NCBI RefSeq assembly: GCF_006385705.1
Contig: NZ_VFRQ01000005.1
Location: forward strand, 62,001-126,000
From: Pontibacter mangrovi
GTDB taxonomy: Bacteria > Bacteroidota > Bacteroidia > Cytophagales > Hymenobacteraceae
Reading direction: 5' to 3'
Length of the DNA stretch: 64,000 bases
Positions 56,725 to 64,000 of this stretch are shown here, in pieces. Below the pieces are notes generated by a model, which saw only the letters and a list, made by a program, of their open reading frames with translations, was not told the origin of the DNA and searched no databases. The position numbers were made by a program, and so were the translations under genes. The number at the start of each line of letters is the position of its first letter. The stretch's first letter is position 1.

Positions 56725-57384
56725 TCAGGCGCTGCAGGGCACGCGCAGGTCGGCGAAGAGCAGTAGCCAGCGGCCGTTGCGGTAGCCGAAGTGGAAACGG
56801 TAGGAGGTGCCGGTGTGCAGCACGGTGGCCTGCACCTGCTGCTGTAGCTCCTGCACCTGCCGGGCTTCTTGCTCGCTTAAAGAGGCATACTTCCACATGT
56901 CGGTGCGCTGAAAATCGGCGGTGTTAAATGTATAAAAGCAGCCATCCTCCGAAAAGCCTGTGGCCCCGCCGTCCATAGCCGCGCAGTCAAACGCCGGAAA
57001 AGCCTCGCGGCGCTGCAGCAGGCACTCCTGCATCTCCTGGCTTATACTTGTAAAAGGCCGCTGCTGGTACTCCCGCTGCACCTCTTTTATACTTCTAAAC
57101 TGATGATAGGCGGGCAGCGCGCCAGGCTGCTCAATCAGCCACAATCCTTTGCCGGCATCTACAAACTCTTCTTCCAGCGCTGCCGTGTCGCCTGCCTGCA
57201 GGGCGCTGAAAAACCTGTTGAACGCCTGCGTAAAAGCGGCAGTGTCGGGCCCCGACGCATGCGGGGACTCCCGCTCGGCCGCCAGCGAGTCTATTCTTTC
57301 TGTGCCTAAATTGCTGTTGTGCCCGTTTGGCCCGCAGGAGGAAAAGGCAAGCAGGGCAACAAGTATAAAAAGTAAATTGCGCAT
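56725..57384 (-). CDS. Hypothetical lipoprotein
   Basis: 219 aa with lipobox FSSC (Cys17). Mature part Ser/Glu-rich at first, then helical (AAFTQAFNRFFSALQAGDTAALEEEFVDAGKG), and ending in a beta-rich part with SYRFHFGYRNGRWLLLF. No catalytic motif is seen; the Q-A-G-D-T-A-A-L-x-x-x-F pattern resembles NTF2-like domains of Bacteroidota lipoproteins. Function unknown. Confidence 0.65.
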   Translation of the reverse strand: MRNLLFILVALLAFSSCGPNGHNSNLGTERIDSLAAERESPHASGPDTAAFTQAFNRFFSALQAGDTAALEEEFVDAGKGLWLIEQPGALPAYHQFRSIKEVQREYQQRPFTSISQEMQECLLQRREAFPAFDCAAMDGGATGFSEDGCFYTFNTADFQRTDMWKYASLSEQEARQVQELQQQVQATVLHTGTSYRFHFGYRNGRWLLLFADLRVPCSA

Positions 57385-57522
57385 GGTATAACGTATGGTT
57401 TTAGGTGTGATACGATAGCAGGTTTGCCTATAGTTATACCTGCTGAACTTAGAAGGTGGCAGCTCGTACTGCTTAGTAACCTGCTTATCAGGCTTTTTAA
57501 ATGCCTTTTACCTACACAAGCT

Positions 57523-58206
57523 ATGAAAAACTATACTTTTAACGACAGCGTCCGCATAGATGTGCAGGGCGTTTCCCTAATCGGCGACCTGGCAATTCCG
57601 GAAAATGCCTTCGGGCTCATCATCTTCTCGCACGGCAGCGGCAGCAGCCGCCTTAGCAGCCGCAACCGCTTTGTGGCCGAGCACCTGCAGCGGTCGGGCT
57701 TTGCCACGCTGCTTTTCGATCTTTTAACAGAGGAGGAAGATCAGGAATACAGCAACCGCTTCGACATCCCGAAACTCACCAAACGGCTAATTGACACCAC
57801 GTATTGGGTGCAGCAGGACCCGCGCACGCAAAACTTCAACATTGGCTTTTTTGGGGCAAGCACCGGGGCGGCCTCCGCCATAGGCGCCGCCGCTGCTGAG
57901 GGCTCAGAAATTATTAAAGCTGTGGTAAGCCGGGGCGGGCGCCCAGACCTAGCCGACGCTGTGCTGCCCGACCTGCAGGTGCCCACGCTGCTAATTGTAG
58001 GGGGCAAGGATGAAGAGGTGCTGGAACTAAACAAGCAGGCGCAGGACCAGATGCAGTGCATCAAAGACTTAGAGATTGTGCCCGATGCCACCCACTTGTT
58101 TGAGGAACCCGGGGCCCTGGAAATGGTTGCGCAACTGGCCACCGACTGGTTCCGGAAGTATGTAAAGCCCGATAAGCAGCAGCCCCTGCACCAGAACAGG
58201 CCTTAG
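57523..58206 (+). CDS. Alpha/beta hydrolase, dienelactone-hydrolase-like
   Basis: 227 aa from ATG 57523; an upstream TTG at 57424 gives an unconvincing N-terminal extension. Dienelactone-hydrolase-like core: GLIIFSHGSGSSRLSSRNR (oxyanion), nucleophile region GFFGASTGAASAIGAA (GxSxG), VPTLLIVGGKDEEVLELN (acid Asp), VPDATHLFEEPGALE (His). No signal peptide, so cytoplasmic. The substrate is unknown; relatives act on phosphoribosyl or ester groups. Confidence 0.85.
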   Translation: MKNYTFNDSVRIDVQGVSLIGDLAIPENAFGLIIFSHGSGSSRLSSRNRFVAEHLQRSGFATLLFDLLTEEEDQEYSNRFDIPKLTKRLIDTTYWVQQDPRTQNFNIGFFGASTGAASAIGAAAAEGSEIIKAVVSRGGRPDLADAVLPDLQVPTLLIVGGKDEEVLELNKQAQDQMQCIKDLEIVPDATHLFEEPGALEMVAQLATDWFRKYVKPDKQQPLHQNRP

Positions 58207-58224
58207 TCAGGTATAAGTATGGGC

Positions 58225-59025
58225 TTAACGGGTGGCGGCATGTTCCACGGGAATCTTTCGGAGGAGAGGCATGAGCGCGTCAAACCATCTCTGCGCCATT
58301 TTCTCTTCGCCTCGTGCGTTGGGGTGAATGCCGTCCCAGGTGTCGGCGCCGGTGGCAGGGTTAAAGCCGCTAAACTGATCTACAAGTATAACCGGTGAGG
58401 CCGCCGTGCTCATCTCCTGGGCAAGTGCAGGAATGTGCTTGTTCAGCTGCACAATATGATCGGCAACGGCAGGGCCAAAGCGCTCTTCATCCACCGGTGT
58501 TAACTGCGCCAGCAAAACAGTAGCGTGTGGGTTCTTTTCCCGGATGAGGGTGATGATTTGGCGCAGCTCCTCTATTGTTTCCTGGTAACAGGTGTTGCCG
58601 GAGCCGCATTGGCGCAGCATATCGTTGGAGCCCAAGTGCAGCAGCACAATATCAGGCGTATAGCTTTGCAGCCACCTGGCCAGGTTCCCGTGCCACCGTC
58701 TGCCCTGCAGTATTTCATCCGCCGTCCAGCCCCAGTGTCCCTCATGGCAGTTGGTGTAAGTGCGGCCTTTGTAGCTGGTGCCATAAGCTGCCGGTTGCCC
58801 CGAAAAGTTCATGTTCTCTGATCCCACAAAGGCCACGTCTGCCCCTGCATCTGCTAACTTTTGCCAGAGCCGGTAACGGTAGCTGGGGTGCTCCTGGTTG
58901 CCTTGCGTAATAGAGTTGCCCAATGCCAGGATCTTTACCTCGCCCTCATGGGTTAGCCCTGCAGTGTTGGATAACCAAAAGGCCAGCAGGTAGCGTAGCA
59001 GAAACAGGTTCAGAGAGGTATACAT
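58225..59025 (-). CDS. Secreted SGNH/GDSL-family hydrolase
   Basis: 266 aa, start ATG 59025. A short N-terminal hydrophobic segment suggests export. SGNH blocks: block I ALGNSITQGNQEH (Ser, in place of GDS), block III HLGSNDM (Gly/Asn), block V DGIHPNARGEEKMAQRW (Asp-x-x-His). Such enzymes remove acetyl or acyl groups from sugars or lipids. The EGHWGWTADEI context is like carbohydrate-esterase relatives. It faces the preceding hydrolase gene, 18 bp away. Confidence 0.87.
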   Translation of the reverse strand: MYTSLNLFLLRYLLAFWLSNTAGLTHEGEVKILALGNSITQGNQEHPSYRYRLWQKLADAGADVAFVGSENMNFSGQPAAYGTSYKGRTYTNCHEGHWGWTADEILQGRRWHGNLARWLQSYTPDIVLLHLGSNDMLRQCGSGNTCYQETIEELRQIITLIREKNPHATVLLAQLTPVDEERFGPAVADHIVQLNKHIPALAQEMSTAASPVILVDQFSGFNPATGADTWDGIHPNARGEEKMAQRWFDALMPLLRKIPVEHAATR

Positions 59026-59171
59026 GCCTTAATATACTTATAGTAGCGCTTTACGGGATACGTAGACGAGAAAATCTTGCCTGTGGTGGTAGCTGAATGA
59101 CGCAGGGCTGTAGGCTGCTGCAAGAGAGGAGCGAAACATTTCCGCGGGTGGCCTTCTTACAAAAAGACTCT

Positions 59172-59179
59172 TATATTTG
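59172..59179 (+). promoter_or_regulatory. Candidate -7 box (TATATTTG) of icd
   Basis: Matches TANNTTTG, with the start of transcription near 59186 and a leader of about 55 nt. The -33 box is weak. Confidence 0.35.
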
Positions 59180-59221
59180 CTATATATAACCTATGTGCGC
59201 CTCCCTTGTTGAGGTAACTGA

Positions 59222-61468
<2,247 letters not shown>

Positions 61469-61492
61469 GCAGAAGTATAAAGTATAAATAGG

Positions 61493-61526
61493 AAAGGCTG
61501 CCTGAGCGATCGGGTGGCCTTTTTTG
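61493..61526 (+). terminator. Terminator after icd
   Basis: Imperfect stem AAAGGCTGCCTGA with TCGGGTGGCCTTT followed by TTTTGTTTTT. Two AAGTATA words precede it. Confidence 0.65.
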
Positions 61527-61594
61527 TTTTTAGCAGCTGCTTCATTATTTAATAGTAAATATTCTATATATTAAAGCTGCAGATGTAGGTGAAT

Positions 61595-62158
61595 ATGGGG
61601 CTAAAATTTAAAGCTTTTAATTGGGGCAACTTCAGGAAGTACTCTTTCCTGAAGTTGTGGTTTGTGCACACTATTGCTCTTTATTGTTTCCTTGGCTTTT
61701 CAATGAGTGTAGCCAATGCAATTTTTCCTCATAATCCAAGATTGGGCTTTGAACCGTAAAAAATACTTGCTAAAACTGTAGCTGGTCCATTAGCTGGAAT
61801 TTTAGGCTAGATTGATGGCTTTCCTGCATTTGTGCTTTTTCCTATAGTTTTAAAGGGATTGATAAGGTTTTTTTGGGAAAAATCCAGGTGGTTTACCAGC
61901 TATGTGCTGGCAATCCTGATTTGCTATACCATAAAAAGTATGCTGGACAGGAGATGGTACCTGATCGGCATAGCTATGGGAGACCGTCAGTTTAAGGAAA
62001 TGTTTCCTTCATTAGGATATGATCAACTGTTAGCCATAAACCTGTTGGGTACTTACCTGATCCTGCTTATACCTATAGGACTTATCTGGTGGCTGTTTCG
62101 TGGGAGTAGAAATAAGGGCAACCCTACTGATCAGGAGTTAAATTTGGAATCTGAATAA
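61595..62158 (+). pseudogene. Decayed small membrane-protein gene with two in-frame stops
   Basis: From ATG 61595 one frame runs 187 codons to TAA at 62156-62158, but it is interrupted by TAA at 61757-61759 (codon 55) and TAG at 61808-61810 (codon 72). The frame is consistent across both stops: hydrophobic stretches before (LWFVHTIALYCFLGFSMSV), between (TVAGPLAGILG) and after (FVLFPIVLKGLIRFF, YVLAILICYTI, LLGTYLILLIPIGLIWWLF). Only the last part (from GTG 61832) is open. No family recognised. DNA is visibly more AT-rich than in neighbouring genes, suggesting acquisition and decay. Confidence 0.65.
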
Positions 62159-62159
62159 T

Positions 62160-62570
62160 ATGAGTAAACTATACCTGTACTTTAAAACCATCATACTTGA
62201 TGCTATCCTTGTCTTTTTATTCGGACCTGCGCATTTCATTTACCTTTCAATAAGGTATGGAGCAGAGTTAGGTCATATGCTATTAGCATTTCTGCCCTTC
62301 TTATTTGTTTCTTTGATTCTCCTGTATCTGATCAATACAGTGTACACAATGCTTAAGGTAGTTTATGAAGATCTGAATAACTTTGATAAAACCCGATGGT
62401 TTGGTACATGGCTCGCGATCCATACTTTGTCTTATTTATACTGGGAGTTTAGGGTTGCAATTTCAACTATATATTATGTGGAATGTGCAGTTAGTGCTGC
62501 TGTTTACTTAGGTTTTCTGATTTACCTACACCACCGGATGTACTCAAAGTTGCAAATTGTACAGGGTTAA
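62160..62570 (+). CDS. Small four-helix membrane protein of unknown function
   Basis: 136 aa with four hydrophobic segments (ILDAILVFLFGPAHFIYL, LLAFLPFLFVSLILLYLI, WLAIHTLSYLYWEFRV, AVSAAVYLGFLIYL). Its ATG lies 1 bp after the stop of the decayed gene, so the two were once coupled. AT-rich like its neighbour, unlike the surrounding chromosome. No family recognised. It is intact, though it may be a remnant of a two-protein membrane unit. Confidence 0.6.
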   Translation: MSKLYLYFKTIILDAILVFLFGPAHFIYLSIRYGAELGHMLLAFLPFLFVSLILLYLINTVYTMLKVVYEDLNNFDKTRWFGTWLAIHTLSYLYWEFRVAISTIYYVECAVSAAVYLGFLIYLHHRMYSKLQIVQG

Positions 62571-62595
62571 GTTAATGCATGCTTTCTGACCCGCT

Positions 62596-62691
62596 CTTTC
62601 GGATTTGCAATCCGAAAGTATAGTAGCCGCGGATTTGTAATCCGCAAGGGCAAAAGCAGCAGCTACAGGCAACCAGCGGATTGCAAATCCG
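62596..62691. repeat. Three GGATT-NNN-AATCC palindromes
   Basis: CTTTCGGATT-TGC-AATCCGAAAG (62596-62618), GCGGATT-TGT-AATCCGC (62629-62645) and CGGATT-GCA-AATCCG (62677-62691). They have perfect stems with 3-nt loops and belong to one family of short REP-like hairpins in the gap before the RAYT gene. Confidence 0.7.
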
Positions 62692-62734
62692 AAGCAGCCT
62701 CATTATGCTTTATACCATAAGCTGCCCCCCACAT

Positions 62735-62871
62735 GCCGCAAGTTTAGCGGGAGCGCAACTTGTGGCTATCCATGAGGCCAGTTTGTAACTGGCGTACAAC
62801 CCATACCTATACTTTCGCCAGTTACAAACTGGCTCCATACCCACCACCAGTTACCGCTTCGCTCAAACTGG
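62735..62871. repeat. REP module upstream of the RAYT gene
   Basis: GCCGCAAGTT...AACTTGTGGC (62735-62766), then GCCAGTT-TGT-AACTGGC (62777-62793), its inverted copy GCCAGTT-ACA-AACTGGC (62817-62833), and a longer stem CCAGTT...AACTGG (62847-62871). The first two elements recur in the same order and spacing downstream of the RAYT gene. Confidence 0.75.
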
Positions 62872-62893
62872 CGGTATGTTCGTATAGCGTATC

Positions 62894-63442
62894 ATGAGCC
62901 GAAACTATAAGATCAGCGACCAGAGCCAGCTGCATTTTATCTCATTTGCGACCGTAAATTGGATCGATGTTTTTACCAGGCCTGCCTACAAAGACATTGT
63001 TGTTGACAGCCTGAACTACTGCGTTAAGAACAAAGGGCTGGAAGTGTATGCCTGGTGCATTATGTCTAACCACGTGCATCTCATCATTGGCTCACAATCA
63101 GCAAATCAGTCCCACATTATCCGCGACCTGAAAAAGCATACTTCCAAAACTATAGTCAAAGCCATTGTCGATAACCCGCAGGAGAGTCGAAAAGAATGGA
63201 TGCTCTGGATGTTTGAGCGTGCAGGCAAGTTTAATAGCAATAACAAGGACTTCCAGTTCTGGCAGCAGCATAACCAACCCATTGAGCTTAATTCCAATTT
63301 CCTGATAGAGCAGAAGCTAAACTAAATTCACCACAATCCGGTAGAAGCTGGTTTTGTGTGGGAGCCGCAGGACTACCCGTACAGCAGCGCCACAGACTAT
63401 GCCGGAGAAAAAGGCATGGTAGATGTTATGCTTCTCTGCTAA
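62894..63442 (+). pseudogene. REP-associated tyrosine transposase (RAYT, IS200-like Y1 fold), broken by a stop codon
   Basis: 182 codons, in frame from ATG 62894 to TAA at 63440-63442, with a TAA at 63323-63325 (codon 144). Before the stop: CIMSNHVHLIIG with the HUH-type His-x-His (H60, H62), and typical RAYT text (ISFATVNWIDVFTRP, HIIRDLKKHTSK). After it the frame continues with IHHNPVEAGFVWEPQDYPYSSATDYAG, the conserved end of the family. In relatives the position of the stop is usually an aromatic residue in K-L-x-Y-I-H, so one base change explains it. The enzyme would nick and join REP hairpin DNA. REP modules flank it. Confidence 0.85.
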
Positions 63443-63446
63443 GCAT

Positions 63447-63505
63447 GCCGCAAGTTTAGCGACAGCGTAACTTGTGGCTGTTCTTGGAGCCAGTTTATAA
63501 CTGGC
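63447..63505. repeat. REP module downstream of the RAYT gene
   Basis: GCCGCAAGTT...AACTTGTGGC (63447-63478) then GCCAGTT-TAT-AACTGGC (63489-63505), a direct repeat of 62735-62793. Starts 4 bp after the RAYT frame ends. Confidence 0.75.
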
Positions 63506-63629
63506 AGAAGTATGAATCTAATCACCAATTTACCTGGCCCATGTATTTCTTGGAAACAGCCCTTACCTATCTCTTCTAAAGCAACAAAGTATACACCGGC
63601 GCCTCTACTGCGGTACTCAAACGTAAGGG

Positions 63630-64000
63630 TTAGGCCAGGATCCTGGCGAAGTGGTTATCGAGGTGATTGCGCATGCCGTTACGGAACATCTCAGCCGACC
63701 CGTGCTCAATAAGATCAACCAACCCTTTATGCGACACAAACTTGCGTACCGGTATTTCCTTGGTTAGCAGTCCGCTGCGGTGCACATAATCGAACACGGG
63801 CAGCAGCATGTTCTGAAATTTCTTTAGCGTAGTGTTGCCAGAGATCTCATAGAGCTTGCCATGGAAGTTGATCTCATGCTGTATCTGAAAGTACGTGGTG
63901 TCCGACAGGTCTGGCTCATTCGCCACAATTTCCTTTAGCTCCTCAATATCCTCCTTCGTTACCCGCTCCATTATAAAGTCGGCCATGCCGATCTCCAGCA
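63630..64000 (-). CDS. GntR-family (FadR/FCD) transcriptional regulator, N-terminus cut by window edge
   Basis: Last 123 codons, ending at TAA 63630. The N-terminal winged-helix DNA-binding part lies beyond the window. What is seen is an FCD ligand-binding domain: a helix (MERVTKEDIEELKEIV), the metal-binding-type pattern ...FQIQHEINFHGKLYEISGN, and the ending EHGSAEMFRNGMRNHLDNHFARI, where H/N residues form the FCD metal site. Such regulators sense carboxylic acids or sugar acids. The target genes are outside the window. Confidence 0.8.
   Translation of the reverse strand, partial: LEIGMADFIMERVTKEDIEELKEIVANEPDLSDTTYFQIQHEINFHGKLYEISGNTTLKKFQNMLLPVFDYVHRSGLLTKEIPVRKFVSHKGLVDLIEHGSAEMFRNGMRNHLDNHFARILA

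Noticed and set aside
56575..56766. 63-codon plus-strand ORF between nfi and the hypothetical lipoprotein
   Set aside because: It lies in the inverted-repeat segment and overlaps the lipoprotein gene; no support as a coding gene.
63512..63712. 66-codon plus-strand ORF near the right edge
   Set aside because: It overlaps the end of the GntR/FCD gene on the other strand and has no protein-like features.

Overview
This window looks like chromosomal DNA from a member of the Bacteroidota, most likely order Cytophagales and near Pontibacter/Hymenobacteraceae. The reasons are: start codons with no Shine-Dalgarno sequence; promoters of the TTTG-N18-20-TANNTTTG type (clearest upstream of nuoA and sod); a short NuoG without a molybdopterin domain, as is usual in that phylum; and the mix of families present (GH20 lipoprotein, monomeric NADP isocitrate dehydrogenase, DUF2339/DUF3999 pair, AbgT transporter). 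GC content is judged by eye to be in the mid-50s percent, apart from a visibly AT-rich stretch at 61.5-62.6 kb. I see no rRNA, tRNA, CRISPR array, prophage or intact insertion sequence.

Layout. 1-23 kb is housekeeping and envelope genes on both strands: a cut-off zinc-protease lipoprotein, LD-carboxypeptidase, AbgT transporter, outer-membrane barrel protein, radical SAM enzyme, gamma-carbonic-anhydrase-like protein, CNNM/CorC-type membrane protein, DsbD, the DUF3999-DUF2339 pair, superoxide dismutase, TadA, GtrA, a family-22 glycosyltransferase, a glycerophosphodiesterase and AspS. Then comes a 600-bp non-coding stretch with eight DnaA-box-like 9-mers (22.69-22.83 kb). 23.2-37.9 kb is a full 14-gene complex I set, nuoA to nuoN, on the minus strand. 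It is driven by a textbook promoter and split between nuoJ and nuoK by an oppositely oriented lipoprotein gene. 38-61.5 kb holds proline catabolism (PruA), a chitobiase-type hexosaminidase, a HAD nucleotidase, an ArsR-type regulator, NDH-2, an M1 aminopeptidase, HupE/UreJ-like protein, lactonase, esterases, ClpB, endonuclease V and isocitrate dehydrogenase. 61.5-63.6 kb is an accessory patch: a decayed membrane-protein gene, a small membrane protein, and a REP-associated tyrosine transposase (RAYT) broken by a stop codon and flanked by palindromic REP modules. The window ends in a cut-off GntR/FCD regulator.

How it fits together. Complex I and NDH-2 are alternative NADH entry points to the respiratory chain. 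PruA and isocitrate dehydrogenase feed the TCA cycle and NADPH. DsbD, ClpB, superoxide dismutase and endonuclease V cover redox, protein and DNA quality control. LdcA, the hexosaminidase and the AbgT, GT22 and GtrA proteins act at or in the envelope.

The most striking signal is not a gene. The short word AAGTATA (reverse complement TATACTT) occurs about twenty times in the first 10 kb by hand count, where base composition predicts about one. It occurs in every reading frame, between genes and beside or inside terminator stems. It behaves like a DNA-level motif, perhaps an uptake sequence or a HIP1-like word. Second in interest are the DnaA-box cluster and the several families of palindromic repeats linked to the broken RAYT.
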